Shown here: piece after piece, positions 1-8,474 of the stretch
Numbering within the stretch: position 1 is the first letter of the stretch
Layout: each line of letters begins with the position of its first letter
DNA from: Parabacteroides distasonis
Lineage (GTDB): Bacteria; Bacteroidota; Bacteroidia; Bacteroidales; Tannerellaceae
NCBI GenBank assembly: GCA_021531385.1
Contig: JAFBIR010000007.1
Location: 111,402 to 175,401, forward strand
Direction: 5' to 3'
DNA: 64,000 nucleotides
Translations under genes and position numbers: made by a program
Notes under the pieces: model-generated
Databases searched by the model: none
The model's input: only the letters and a program-made list of their open reading frames with translations
Told to the model about the DNA's origin: nothing

Positions 1-414
1 TATAATCAAGAGAGCGACTATCCCTTCCGCGACCTAAATAAATATGTACAGGCTGTACGTCGGGAGCGACGGGTGGAGACCGCTTGCGAAGGCCGACGTT
101 TGATCGACATCCTGCGTTGGGCAGCGGCCGATGAGTTGATTGTCGGTCGATGGGCGACCGGTGCGCTCTATGTGGGCAGCGATCTGGAGAATCATCCTCA
201 GTATGAGGGGAAATTGGTGCACGATCAAGCCTCGGGCAACAACCTCTATCTCTCCGGCCAACCGGGTGATGCCTTGCGCTACATCCTCCCCAGTAATCCC
301 GAAGGATATCCCAACGGGTGGCGTTTCGATACGCAACGAGACTATCTTTTGCCGATCCAGCAACGCATGATCAGCCTGACTGGGAATCTATGGACACAGA
401 ATCCAGAATGGTAA
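1..414 (+). CDS. SusD/RagB-family outer-membrane lipoprotein, C-terminal fragment
   Basis: The reading frame is open from base 1 and the true start lies outside the window, leaving the last 137 residues. The helical segment RRERRVETACEGRRLIDILRW matches the SusD family signature near its C-terminus (RRERRvEl.fEG.R..DlrRW). The protein ends with YLLPIQQ and a terminal TQNPEW, like the usual LLPIPQ...QNPGY ending. SusD proteins are surface glycan-binding lipoproteins that pair with a SusC TonB-dependent transporter, which would be expected further upstream. The substrate cannot be told from this fragment. A long hairpin follows the stop. Confidence 0.85.
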   Translation, partial: YNQESDYPFRDLNKYVQAVRRERRVETACEGRRLIDILRWAAADELIVGRWATGALYVGSDLENHPQYEGKLVHDQASGNNLYLSGQPGDALRYILPSNPEGYPNGWRFDTQRDYLLPIQQRMISLTGNLWTQNPEW

Positions 415-435
415 ATGCTCCATATAGTACGTACG

Positions 436-490
436 AAATGCCGTTTCATCGGGTGTAACACTACATTTAACCCCGCATGAAACGGCATTT
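436..490. terminator. Bidirectional hairpin between convergent susD-like and trpB genes
   Basis: A perfect 14-bp inverted repeat (436-449 with 477-490, AAATGCCGTTTCAT and its complement) is extended inward by CGGG/CCCG with one bulge. It lies between two genes that face each other. The T-tract is weak (CATTTTG), so termination is inferred from structure and position. Confidence 0.6.
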
Positions 491-517
491 CATTTTGCCT
501 GAAAGGCCCTCTATGGT

Positions 518-1879
518 TTAGATCAGCTTCTCTAAGTCTTTCAGATTGTTAGCAACCTCCTCGTCTGTTACCTCGTAGTTGGACAAGTCGCCTGCCAAGT
601 ATAGGTCGTAAGCTGCCATATCAATCAAGCCATGACCAGAAAGGTTGAAGAGAATGGTCTTCTGCTTACCCTCCAACTTCGCCTGCTCAGCCTCACGGAT
701 CGCCGTAGCGATGGCATGTGAAGACTCCGGTGCCGGGATGATGCCCTCGGCTTGCGCAAAGATCGTAGCCGCCTTGAAGGTCTCCAACTGTGGAATATCC
801 ACTGCTGTCATCAAGTTGTCTTTCAGCAACTGGCTCACGATAGAACCTGCGCCGTGATAACGTAAGCCACCTGCATGGATATTGGCTGGAGCAAAGTTAT
901 GACCTAACGTAAACATCGGGATCAACGGTGTATAACCAGCCTCATCACCAAAATCATACTGGAACTGACCGCGAGTCAACTTCGGACAAGAGGCAGGCTC
1001 AGCTGCGATGACACGTACATCCTTACCTTCGGTCAGTTTATGACGTAAGAAGGGGAAAGAGAGACCGGAGAAATTAGAGCCACCGCCGAAGCAAGCGATC
1101 ACCACATCGGGATACTCACCCGCCATCTCCATCTGCTTCTCTGCCTCCAAGCCAATCACCGTCTGGTGTAACATCACGTGATTCAGCACGCTACCTAAGG
1201 TATATTTGCAATTCGGGGTCTGCATCGCCAGCTCGACAGCCTCTGAGATAGCTGTACCTAAGCTACCTTGGTAATTCGGGTGGTCCGTCAAGATCTTACG
1301 GCCTGCCTTCGTACTCATACTGGGCGAAGCGATCACCTGCGCACCAAAGGTCTGCATGATGGAGCGACGATAGGGCTTCTGGTGGTAGCTTACCTTCACC
1401 ATATAAACGGCCAACTCCAAACCGAAAGCCTTAGCTGCGTATGACAAAGCGGCACCCCACTGACCAGCACCTGTCTCGGTCGTGATATTGGTCACACCCT
1501 CTTTCTTGCAGTAATAGGCCTGTGCCAAGGCTGAGTTCAGCTTATGCGAACCTATCGGGCTGACACTCTCATTCTTGAAATAGATGTGTGCGGGCGTGTC
1601 TAACGCCTTCTCCAAGCCATAAGCACGCACCAACGGTGTCGGACGCCATACCTTGTACAAATCACGCACCTCCTCCGGAATCTCAATCCAAGCATCGGTC
1701 TCGTTCATCTCCTGATGTGAGACACCCTTGGAGAAGAGCGGGTAGAGATCCTCTTCCTTCAGCGGTTGCTTTGTAGCGGGGTTCAACATAGGCCGTGGTT
1801 TGTTCTTCATATCGGCCACGATGTTATACCATGCGGTTGGTATATCCTTCTCTTGCAATAAAAATTTCTTTGTGCTCAT
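518..1879 (-). CDS. trpB: Tryptophan synthase beta chain, TrpB2 type
   Basis: A PLP enzyme that condenses indole with L-serine to give tryptophan. At 453 aa it is longer than classical TrpB (about 400 aa) and has the N-terminal extension of the TrpB2 (trpB-related) subfamily. The PLP lysine is K113 in GSHKLNSA. TETGAGQWG at about 134-142 and the phosphate-binding loop CFGGGSN at about 263-269 are intact. No other trp genes are nearby. Stand-alone TrpB2 is known in many bacteria that also carry a normal trp operon and may salvage indole. The start is the ATG at 1879, with a possible promoter box about 60 bp upstream. Confidence 0.9.
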   Translation of the reverse strand: MSTKKFLLQEKDIPTAWYNIVADMKNKPRPMLNPATKQPLKEEDLYPLFSKGVSHQEMNETDAWIEIPEEVRDLYKVWRPTPLVRAYGLEKALDTPAHIYFKNESVSPIGSHKLNSALAQAYYCKKEGVTNITTETGAGQWGAALSYAAKAFGLELAVYMVKVSYHQKPYRRSIMQTFGAQVIASPSMSTKAGRKILTDHPNYQGSLGTAISEAVELAMQTPNCKYTLGSVLNHVMLHQTVIGLEAEKQMEMAGEYPDVVIACFGGGSNFSGLSFPFLRHKLTEGKDVRVIAAEPASCPKLTRGQFQYDFGDEAGYTPLIPMFTLGHNFAPANIHAGGLRYHGAGSIVSQLLKDNLMTAVDIPQLETFKAATIFAQAEGIIPAPESSHAIATAIREAEQAKLEGKQKTILFNLSGHGLIDMAAYDLYLAGDLSNYEVTDEEVANNLKDLEKLI

Positions 1880-1940
1880 GTGTGTATGTGTTCTTTATCG
1901 TTCTTCTCAGATGAGTTGCCCATGGTTGACAACTTGACGG

Positions 1941-1948
1941 CAAAGAAA
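1941..1948 (-). promoter_or_regulatory. Candidate -7 box for trpB
   Basis: On the minus strand this reads TTTCTTTG, one base from the Bacteroidales -7 consensus TAnnTTTG, about 60 bp ahead of the trpB ATG. The -33 match is poor, so this is only a candidate. Confidence 0.3.
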
Positions 1949-2043
1949 CAAATAATATTTCTTTTCTTCAAGCTGATTCAACAAAAATAAATACATTCGC
2001 GTGTAAAACTCATATTTTAGGTAACTATATAGATTGTCCAAAC

Positions 2044-3264
2044 ATGAAACAATCCCTTTTAGTAGGGCTCCTGCTTAGCTTGGCCCTCCCGTTATGTGCA
2101 CAGAAGAAGAATCTCTCTTATAGCTTTTACGGCCAGGTGCGTGGTGATCTTTACCTCGATTCACGTGCCAGTCAAGAGATTGTCGATGGCCTCTTTTTCC
2201 TCTATCCGAAAGATCATGCCTACGATGCGGACGGCAACGACCTTAACGCCAGTCCCACGGGTAGTTTCTATCTGCTGTATAGCCGATTGGGATTGGATGT
2301 GCAAGGCCCTACGATTGGTCAAGCGAAGAGTTCCTTGAAATTAGAGGTGGATTTCCGCGGTTACGGCAGCAACTGGGCGCTCTTGCGTATCCGTCATGCG
2401 TATGCCAACCTCGATTGGGGCAAGTCTGCGGTATTGATCGGACAGACTTGGCATCCGCTCTTTGGCGAGGTGTCACCCCAGATGCTGAATCTCTCTACCG
2501 GTGCCCCTTTCCAGCCCTTCAACCGCAGTCCGCAGGTACGCTATCGGTATCAAAACAGGGGTTGGCAATTGACAGCTACCGCCCTGTGGCAGTTGCAATA
2601 CCTCTCAACAGGGCCGAATGGGAAGAGTGAGGAGTATATCAAGAACAGCTGCATCCCGGAGTTTTATTTCGGCATAGATCGAAAAGGCAACGGTTGGCAG
2701 GTTGGTGCCGGTGTGGATGTGCTCTCCATCGTGCCCCGCACCCAAAACGTGGTGGAGGAGAAGACCTATAAGGTCAGCGAGCGAGTGACCGGCGTCAGTG
2801 GTGAGCTACATGCTAAGTATCAGAACAAGGATTGGTTCATCGCCGCAAAGACGGTCTGGGGTACGAACTTAGCACATACCTGTATGTTGGGCGGCTATGG
2901 AGTGACCGCCATCGACCCCCACACTGGCGAGCAAGACTATGCGCCCTATCACCATGCAACGGCTTGGCTCAATGTAGTCTATGGCAAGAAATGGAAACCG
3001 GGATTCTTTGTGGGTTATCTCAAAAATTTGGGTGCCAACGCCCCGATCATAGGTGCTACCTACGGCACAGGTTTGGATGTGGATCAACTCTTCACCACCA
3101 ACTGGCAGCTCTCCTACAACCTGCCCCATTGGCGGCTGGGTGTGGAATATACCCCCTCCATCGCTTGGTTTGGCACCGTGGATAAGGCAGATGGGGGCCG
3201 AGTACACAGTGACCACCATGTGACCAACCATCGAGCAGTTGTCACGATGAGCTATCAGTTTTAA
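2044..3264 (+). CDS. Porin-like outer-membrane beta-barrel protein
   Basis: 406 aa with a Sec signal peptide (about residues 1-19, ending LCA before Q20). The mature part alternates polar and aromatic or hydrophobic residues throughout, as amphipathic beta-strands do, and ends in a phenylalanine (MSYQF), the usual last residue of outer-membrane barrels. There are no TonB or SusC features. It resembles uncharacterised Bacteroidales porin-like proteins. The substrate is unknown. It is a single-gene unit: trpB diverges on its left and a repeat array follows on its right. Confidence 0.65.
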   Translation: MKQSLLVGLLLSLALPLCAQKKNLSYSFYGQVRGDLYLDSRASQEIVDGLFFLYPKDHAYDADGNDLNASPTGSFYLLYSRLGLDVQGPTIGQAKSSLKLEVDFRGYGSNWALLRIRHAYANLDWGKSAVLIGQTWHPLFGEVSPQMLNLSTGAPFQPFNRSPQVRYRYQNRGWQLTATALWQLQYLSTGPNGKSEEYIKNSCIPEFYFGIDRKGNGWQVGAGVDVLSIVPRTQNVVEEKTYKVSERVTGVSGELHAKYQNKDWFIAAKTVWGTNLAHTCMLGGYGVTAIDPHTGEQDYAPYHHATAWLNVVYGKKWKPGFFVGYLKNLGANAPIIGATYGTGLDVDQLFTTNWQLSYNLPHWRLGVEYTPSIAWFGTVDKADGGRVHSDHHVTNHRAVVTMSYQF

Positions 3265-3344
3265 CGGTGCCTTCCCAGTGGCCTGATTTGGCCAGCATAA
3301 GCTCAAAATCGCCTCGCGAAATCGCGAGAGGGGCTCGCGGGGCT

Positions 3345-3537
3345 GCGAAATGGGTTTGTAAAATCGCGAACCCACTTTACAAGCCCGCGAAATGGGTTTG
3401 TAAATCCGCGAACCCACTTTGCAAGCCCGCGAGGGGGTTTGTAAAATCGCGAACCCACTTTGCAGGCCCGCGAAATGGGTTTGTAAAAACGCGAGGCCAT
3501 TTTGCAAGCCCGCGAAGGGGTTTGTAAATCCGCGAAA
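3345..3537. repeat. 42-bp palindromic tandem repeat array, about 4.6 units
   Basis: Units start at about 3345, 3387, 3429, 3470 and 3512, with a period of 42 bp (one unit is 41). Each follows the plan GCGAAATGGGTTTGTAAA - CGCGAACCCACTTTGCAAG - CCC, so each unit is itself an imperfect inverted repeat (ACCCACTTT against AAATGGGTTT). A degenerate lead-in, CTCGCGAAATCGCGAGAG, sits at about 3314-3331. Because 42 is a multiple of three, the array leaves open frames on both strands, which I regard as spurious. Confidence 0.85.
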
Positions 3538-3609
3538 CGTAATTTCAAAGTTGAAACGGGGCCTCCGGCACCTACAGCTCCTGGATGAAAGCCTCTAACT
3601 CGCCCGTCT

Positions 3610-3641
3610 TTTGGTATTTCCCCTCAGAGTTCGTATCTTCG
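3610..3641 (+). promoter_or_regulatory. Promoter of the AAA-ATPase/nuclease gene
   Basis: TTTG at 3610-3613, 20 nt spacer, then TATCTTCG at 3634-3641, one base from TAnnTTTG. It ends 30 bp before the ATG at 3672. Confidence 0.6.
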
Positions 3642-3671
3642 CCGTCAGAAATCCATTAACGAGTGAGCGAT

Positions 3672-5258
3672 ATGAAATACCCCATTGGCATGCAGAGTTT
3701 CGATCAAATCCGAGAGATGGGATTTGTCTATGTGGATAAGACCGACATGGTCTATCGGTTGGCAACAGAGGGAAAGATCTATTTCCTCAGCCGTCCCCGG
3801 CGGTTCGGAAAGAGCCTCTTGGTTTCCACGTTGAAGCATTATTTCTTAGGTCATAAGGAACTATTCCAAGGCTTGGCCATCGAGCAGTTGGAGCAGGAGT
3901 GGTTGGAATATCCCGTGTTTCACATTGATTTCAATGGAGCGAATTTCTTGCAAGCGGATGAATTGGAGCAAAAAATCGAGAGCTATGTAGCCACTTGGGA
4001 ACAGCAATACGGAAAAGATCCACTGGCAACTACTTTAGGCGATCGTTTCAAAGGAGTTTTGGCGGCCGCACATCGAAAAACCGGCCGTCGTGCCGTCGTG
4101 CTGATCGACGAGTATGACAAACCGATCCTTGATGTATTGGATGCACAGGAGTATGTGGAGCGCAACGGAAAGCAGACACTGCTGGAGGATATGCACCGCG
4201 AGATTCTGAAGGGTTTCTATTCCGTCTTCAAGGGGACGGATGAGCACCTGCGCTTCGTGCTCCTGACGGGTGTCACCAAGTTCTCGCAGATCAGCGTCTT
4301 CAGCGGGTTCAACCAGCCAGAAGACATCAGTATGGCTGCGAAATACGAGTCGCTTTGCGGCATCACGGAGGAGGAGCTATACACCGTCTTCGCTGATCCG
4401 ATCCGAGAATTGGCCACCAAATACAAAGTCGATGAGGCCGAGATGAAGCAGATGCTGAAACAGCACTACGATGGTTACCATTTCAGCGAAAACCTATTAG
4501 ACATCTATAATCCTTTCAGCCTCTTGAATTGCTTCAAGCAACAGCAGATGCGAGACTTCTGGTTCGCCTCCGGCACACCTACCTACTTGGTGCGCCTGCT
4601 GAACCATTTCAAGCAAAATATCAACGAGCTGATCAGTCGCCCCTATCCGCCAGAGGCTTTCGTCGATTACAAGGCAGATGTGGAGCAGCCGCTGCCGATG
4701 ATTTACCAAAGCGGCTACCTGACCATCAAGTCCGTCAATCCCCGGCGAAACACCTACTGGCTCGACTTCCCCAACAAGGAGGTGCAGAACGGATTCATCT
4801 CCGTCTTGGCCAGCGGCTACTTCAAGCAAACGCCCTATCCCGGCTCCTGGGCCGACGGCATAGCGGATGCTTTCGAAGCGGGTGATACCGAATCAATCGA
4901 GAAGCACTTGACAGCCTTACTCTCCGAGACCACCTACCGGATGCAGCAGAAGGGCAATCCGGCGGAATGCGAGCGCTATTTCCAATACACCATCTATTTG
5001 GTGCTCCGCATGATCAGCTTCTACACTGTCTTCATCGAGAAAGAGCAGAGCCAAGGACGGGTGGATTGCATCGTGGAGGTGCCCGGCTACGTCTATATCT
5101 TCGAGTTCAAGTTAGATGGCTCTGCCCAGGAGGCCCTGCGGCAGATCGAAGAGAAGGGCTATGCCCGTCCCTACGCCACTGATCCCCGCAAGCTCTTCCG
5201 CATCGGCGTGAACTTCTCCTCCGAAACAGGGACGATCAGTGAGTTTGAAGTGGAGTGA
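3672..5258 (+). CDS. AAA-ATPase-like protein with C-terminal PD-(D/E)XK nuclease domain
   Basis: 528 aa. The N-terminus (IGMQSFDQIRE...YVDKT) is typical of the Bacteroidetes/Firmicutes AAA-ATPase-like family (PF09820). A degenerate P-loop RPRRFGKSLL carries GKS at 46-48, and the Walker B-like LIDEYDKP lies at about 144-151. The C-terminal part has a PD-(D/E)XK core (DUF1703/PDDEXK_9): D465 in GRVDCIV and E478-x-K480 in FEFK. The biological role of the family is not established; gut Bacteroidales genomes carry many copies. A GTG nine bases upstream (3663) could also start it, but the ATG matches the family start. It sits directly after the 42-bp array with its own promoter. Confidence 0.85.
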   Translation: MKYPIGMQSFDQIREMGFVYVDKTDMVYRLATEGKIYFLSRPRRFGKSLLVSTLKHYFLGHKELFQGLAIEQLEQEWLEYPVFHIDFNGANFLQADELEQKIESYVATWEQQYGKDPLATTLGDRFKGVLAAAHRKTGRRAVVLIDEYDKPILDVLDAQEYVERNGKQTLLEDMHREILKGFYSVFKGTDEHLRFVLLTGVTKFSQISVFSGFNQPEDISMAAKYESLCGITEEELYTVFADPIRELATKYKVDEAEMKQMLKQHYDGYHFSENLLDIYNPFSLLNCFKQQQMRDFWFASGTPTYLVRLLNHFKQNINELISRPYPPEAFVDYKADVEQPLPMIYQSGYLTIKSVNPRRNTYWLDFPNKEVQNGFISVLASGYFKQTPYPGSWADGIADAFEAGDTESIEKHLTALLSETTYRMQQKGNPAECERYFQYTIYLVLRMISFYTVFIEKEQSQGRVDCIVEVPGYVYIFEFKLDGSAQEALRQIEEKGYARPYATDPRKLFRIGVNFSSETGTISEFEVE

Positions 5259-5267
5259 ACAATAAAC

Positions 5268-5307
5268 AACCGAGCCGGCTCAATCAAGCACGTGAGCGGG
5301 CTCGGTT
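5268..5307. terminator. Long hairpin between convergent genes
   Basis: A 15-bp stem with one mismatch (AACCGAGCCGGCTCA against its partner at 5293-5307) and a 10-nt loop. The right arm overlaps the last codons of the 5284-5667 minus-strand gene. There is no clear T-tract, so it is terminator-like rather than certain. Confidence 0.5.
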
Positions 5308-5667
5308 GGCGCGCCAGCGGAGCCACTTATCCAACTGAACAAAGAAGACAAAGAAGGCAAGGCCGGAGCAGCCCGTCAATATCACGGGGAAGAGCTGGGC
5401 ATGTGCAGACTGGTTAGTAAGCAAGGTCTCTTTTACCCATTGGCTCCCTCCGAAGAGGAGGCCGCCGACAATCAGCAGGTAAACCGCTAAACCGGTCAAT
5501 AAGCCTCCCGGTGTCAACCAAAAGCGCACCGTATAGACATACACTTTCCGTCTCTCTTTCATCAATATCGCCATGATACGGGCATTCATCGACGAGGAGG
5601 GGCGCTCTGTCGTTCCCTCCATCAACTGATGGGTCAATTGATCCCGTTCGAAATCCACTGTCTTCAT
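5284..5667 (-). CDS. Small two-helix membrane protein of the sigma-factor operon
   Basis: 127 aa. A charged N-terminal region of about 50 residues, rich in R/K near MKERRK, is followed by two membrane segments (about 54-74 and 92-110) and a basic C-terminal tail. Its ATG overlaps the stop of the sigma-factor gene by 4 bp, so the two are translationally coupled. By position it could be an anti-sigma or accessory factor, but I see no zinc-binding ZAS motif or FecR domain. The last codons lie inside the convergent hairpin. Confidence 0.6.
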   Translation of the reverse strand: MKTVDFERDQLTHQLMEGTTERPSSSMNARIMAILMKERRKVYVYTVRFWLTPGGLLTGLAVYLLIVGGLLFGGSQWVKETLLTNQSAHAQLFPVILTGCSGLAFFVFFVQLDKWLRWRANRARSRA

Positions 5668-6230
5668 ATTAAATCCGCTGTTTGATAGTTCATTTTCTCT
5701 TTTAAAATCACATACAGATGCTTACGTGCCCGAAAGAGCTTTGTCTTGACATTGGCCTCTGTGTAACCCGTGATCTGCCGGATCTCCTCGATGGCACATT
5801 CCTCTAAGTAAAAGAGGGTCAATAGCAAAGCCTCATCCGAGGGCAATTGCTTCAAAGCCTGTGCCACGACCTCCTTGCGGTCTTGCCGTTCGAGCCAGGC
5901 CGAGGCGGAATCCATCTCATCCGTAGTCAGATCGGTGCAATAGGCTTCATAGTCCACGGTAGGCCGTTGCTGACGCAAAGCGGTGAGTGCCGTGCGGTAA
6001 ACGATGCGATAGAACCAAGTAGAGAACTTGCTCTCGAAGTGAAAATCAGGCAGGGCACGATACATTTTCAGGAAAGCATCTTGGGTGGCCTCCTCCGCCT
6101 CCTCCCGATTCCCGATGATGCGGAAGGCGATGGTGAAGGCCATCTGCTCATACTTCGCCACTAAGCAGGAGAAACTTTGCGTATCCCCTGCTAAGATGCG
6201 TGCGATCCATTGCCGTTCGTCCATGCTCAA
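5664..6230 (-). CDS. ECF-type RNA polymerase sigma-70 factor
   Basis: 188 aa, normal for group IV sigma factors. Region 2 spans about residues 20-90 and includes EATQDAFLKMYRALPDF and FSTWFYRIVYRTALT. Region 4 lies at about 125-180, with the helix-turn-helix around LEECAIEEIRQITGY and TEANVKTKLFRARKHL. It directs RNA polymerase to a dedicated promoter set. It is the middle gene of a three-gene minus-strand operon, with an 8-bp gap to the upstream DUF6249-like gene and a 4-bp overlap with the downstream membrane protein. The targets are not apparent here. Confidence 0.9.
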   Translation of the reverse strand: MSMDERQWIARILAGDTQSFSCLVAKYEQMAFTIAFRIIGNREEAEEATQDAFLKMYRALPDFHFESKFSTWFYRIVYRTALTALRQQRPTVDYEAYCTDLTTDEMDSASAWLERQDRKEVVAQALKQLPSDEALLLTLFYLEECAIEEIRQITGYTEANVKTKLFRARKHLYVILKEKMNYQTADLI

Positions 6231-6238
6231 CGTATCGT

Positions 6239-6649
6239 TTACTCATTCACCCCCTGCGGCAGATGCTCTTTCGCCTCCTTTTGCTCCAAATGGTGCGATA
6301 AGAAGAAATAGCCCACAAAGCCTATGCCTCCAAACAACACCGTGATCATCGGCACCAACAGCCAATGCCACTCATTGGTGAATGTGAAACAGCTCTCGAT
6401 CAAGATGCCAATCAAGGCGCCTATGGCTAAGCTGGCCATCAACATACCGTTACGCAAGGCGATGTAACGATTCGGATTCGCTTTCGTCCGCTGGGCCTCT
6501 TCCGGCACAATGCCCCGCTCGATCATCGCCATCCGCTCCTTATGTTTGCCGACCAATACCCAATAACAAATGAAAATTGTCATCACAATCGGTAAACCTA
6601 CCGCACAAATCACGCTTGATACCGCCACAATAGTCTCATTTCCTTCCAT
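6239..6649 (-). CDS. DUF6249-like membrane protein, first gene of the sigma operon
   Basis: 136 aa from the ATG at 6649, chosen because it gives an immediate membrane anchor (VICAVGLPIVMTIFICYWVL). A cytoplasmic stretch GKHKERMAMIERGIVPEE follows, then two further membrane helices (about 68-87 and 96-118). The helix-KERMAMIERG-helix layout is that of DUF6249 proteins commonly encoded next to ECF sigma genes in Bacteroidetes. The molecular role is unknown; a membrane sensing or sequestering role is only suggested by context. Confidence 0.65.
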   Translation of the reverse strand: MEGNETIVAVSSVICAVGLPIVMTIFICYWVLVGKHKERMAMIERGIVPEEAQRTKANPNRYIALRNGMLMASLAIGALIGILIESCFTFTNEWHWLLVPMITVLFGGIGFVGYFFLSHHLEQKEAKEHLPQGVNE

Positions 6650-6742
6650 AATGCTATCTGTTTTTAAAAGTTCAACCTGTTTGTTTTTGCCTATATGACT
6701 ACGGGCCACGCAAACAGGTTACACAAAAGTCGCACTTTTTTC

Positions 6743-6782
6743 GTAAAAAAAAGAGGGAAGCCCCCATAAGAGCCTCCCTCTT
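6743..6782 (-). terminator. Rho-independent terminator of the Gfo/Idh/MocA gene
   Basis: An 11-bp stem with one mismatch (AAGAGGGAAGC at 6751-6761 with 6772-6782). On the minus strand it is followed by a run of T (6743-6752). It lies 28 bp after the stop of the 6810-8468 gene. Confidence 0.8.
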
Positions 6783-6809
6783 GCTGAATGATCAATAATC
6801 CAAAGTCAA

Positions 6810-8468
6810 TTAAGCGAACTCGCCTCTGACGATTTCTTCCTTATCCGGATCCCAATACATGGTGCGACCCTCCAAGTAAGCACGTGTACCCATGTGAGCC
6901 GTCATCGCCTCTTGGAAGGCGGCATCGATGTTACAGCTCGGTGTCTTACCCTGGCGGATACACTCCAACCACTCACGGATGTGGAGGTGTGTCGTGTCGT
7001 AGCGCTTACCATTTACATAGGTATAGAGCAAACCACGCTTAGCGAAGTACAACTCTGTCGGAGAGGTCATCGAGTCGGAACTGTTCTGTCCCGGCACATA
7101 GGTATAGAAGGGAGAATCGGTCGGGATGATACCCTGCTTGATCTTCTCCGCATACCGCTCAGAATCCTGATCCACCGTGATAGCGAGGATGTTGGAAACC
7201 TCCATAGAGGCCTCATGACCCATGAACACCTTACCACGGTTGCGGCTGCTGGCCAAGGTCGCGCTATACAACATCGTCAAGTCACGGTCAGGCCACTCGA
7301 AGGTTGTCTGCAACACGTCGGGCACCGTACGGCCATCCTTGAAGAAATAGACACCACCGGAAGAGGTTGCGGAGTGCGGAATACCTACATGCATGATCTG
7401 GTTGACCGCATCATACTCATGCGTCAGCAAGTCACCTGACAGACCCGTACTGTAATCCCACCAGCAACGCCAGCGGAAGAAACGCTCCAAACTGAACTTG
7501 CTGCGCTCATCCGGACCGATGTAACGCTCCAGGTGATTGGAGGTCATATAGTTCATATACTCCTTGATACGCTCCGGATCGCCCTCAAACTGTTTCCAGT
7601 CGATCGTATCAGGATTGGAGCCCTCGATAATGTCATAGACCCAAGCACCATTCGGCGTATTACGGTTGGTCGTTACCTCGATCAAGTTGACCGGACCTAA
7701 CAACCCATTGCCGATAATCTCCTCGGCCTTCTGGTAGCAATCGGTCTGACGGCCTTGGTGACCTAACTGGAAGACAACACCCGTCTCTTTGATAGCCTGG
7801 CGCACCATATAAGTCTCCTCCACTGTCCAAGAGAGCGGCTTCTCGCAATAGACATGCTTACCCGCACGGGCAGCGGCCATAGCGATCGTGCTGTGCCAGT
7901 GGTCAGGAGCAGCGATGATCACCGCATCCACGTCGGGCGCAGCGACCAGCTCTTGATAGGTCTTGTAGATCTTCGGAGCGGGACCAAACTTACCGTCCGA
8001 ACCCTCCCGATGGATGTTGGAACCGGCGAGCTGTCCACGCTTCGCATAGACATCGAAGATGTCACAAATCGCAGTGACCTCTACGTTCAGGTCGTCCTGC
8101 TCCATATATTGTTGATAACGGGTATCCTTGCTATTCTCCTTGTTGGCCTGCTTCATCTGGTCGATCCAAGTCGGCTCAGCGAAACCGGCGGCACGCATCA
8201 ATTGTTTACCACGAATACCGAAACCAACTACGCCCAAGCGAATCTTCTTGCTGTTAGCCTGTGGCTCCAAGTAGTAAGCCTGCTTGTTGCTGACCTGAAA
8301 GACATCTGAGATGTTACGGCCTCTCAGTGCATCCTTCCGTTTCTGGTAAATGCCGTATGCCATCGCACCCAAGATAGGCACAGTGGCCAATGTCTTCAAT
8401 GCGTCACGACGACCCTTGTCGGGCGCCTGCTCCTGCGAAGGAGTTTTCTTAGTCTCTTCTGTTGCCAT
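6810..8468 (-). CDS. Gfo/Idh/MocA-family oxidoreductase with Tat-like leader
   Basis: 552 aa. The N-terminus has a hydrophilic stretch, a twin-arginine pair in GRRDALKTLA (residues 19-28) and a hydrophobic segment, suggesting export or anchoring by the Tat route. The Rossmann motif LGVVGFGIRGKQLM lies at about 78-91, and the family signature HVYCEKPLSW at about 205-214 has the conserved EKP. These enzymes oxidise or reduce sugar hydroxyls with NAD(P). The doxX gene is 6 bp upstream, and a DUF1080 lipoprotein plus a second Gfo/Idh/MocA gene lie beyond it, pointing to a sugar-oxidation pathway. The exact substrate is not visible. Confidence 0.85.
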   Translation of the reverse strand: MATEETKKTPSQEQAPDKGRRDALKTLATVPILGAMAYGIYQKRKDALRGRNISDVFQVSNKQAYYLEPQANSKKIRLGVVGFGIRGKQLMRAAGFAEPTWIDQMKQANKENSKDTRYQQYMEQDDLNVEVTAICDIFDVYAKRGQLAGSNIHREGSDGKFGPAPKIYKTYQELVAAPDVDAVIIAAPDHWHSTIAMAAARAGKHVYCEKPLSWTVEETYMVRQAIKETGVVFQLGHQGRQTDCYQKAEEIIGNGLLGPVNLIEVTTNRNTPNGAWVYDIIEGSNPDTIDWKQFEGDPERIKEYMNYMTSNHLERYIGPDERSKFSLERFFRWRCWWDYSTGLSGDLLTHEYDAVNQIMHVGIPHSATSSGGVYFFKDGRTVPDVLQTTFEWPDRDLTMLYSATLASSRNRGKVFMGHEASMEVSNILAITVDQDSERYAEKIKQGIIPTDSPFYTYVPGQNSSDSMTSPTELYFAKRGLLYTYVNGKRYDTTHLHIREWLECIRQGKTPSCNIDAAFQEAMTAHMGTRAYLEGRTMYWDPDKEEIVRGEFA

Positions 8469-8474
8469 AACGAA

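Noticed and set aside
2869..3507. 212-aa frame on the minus strand, with a C-K-V-G-S-R-F-Y-K-P repeat
   Set aside because: It is antisense to the porin gene and continues through the 42-bp array; the repeats come from the DNA period, not from a protein family.
3267..3527. 86-aa repetitive frame on the plus strand
   Set aside because: Entirely the translation of the tandem array; no ribosome-binding site or conserved domain.
3345..3537. CRISPR array
   Set aside because: There are no unique spacers of constant length between repeats; units abut directly and vary at a few bases, and no cas gene is near.
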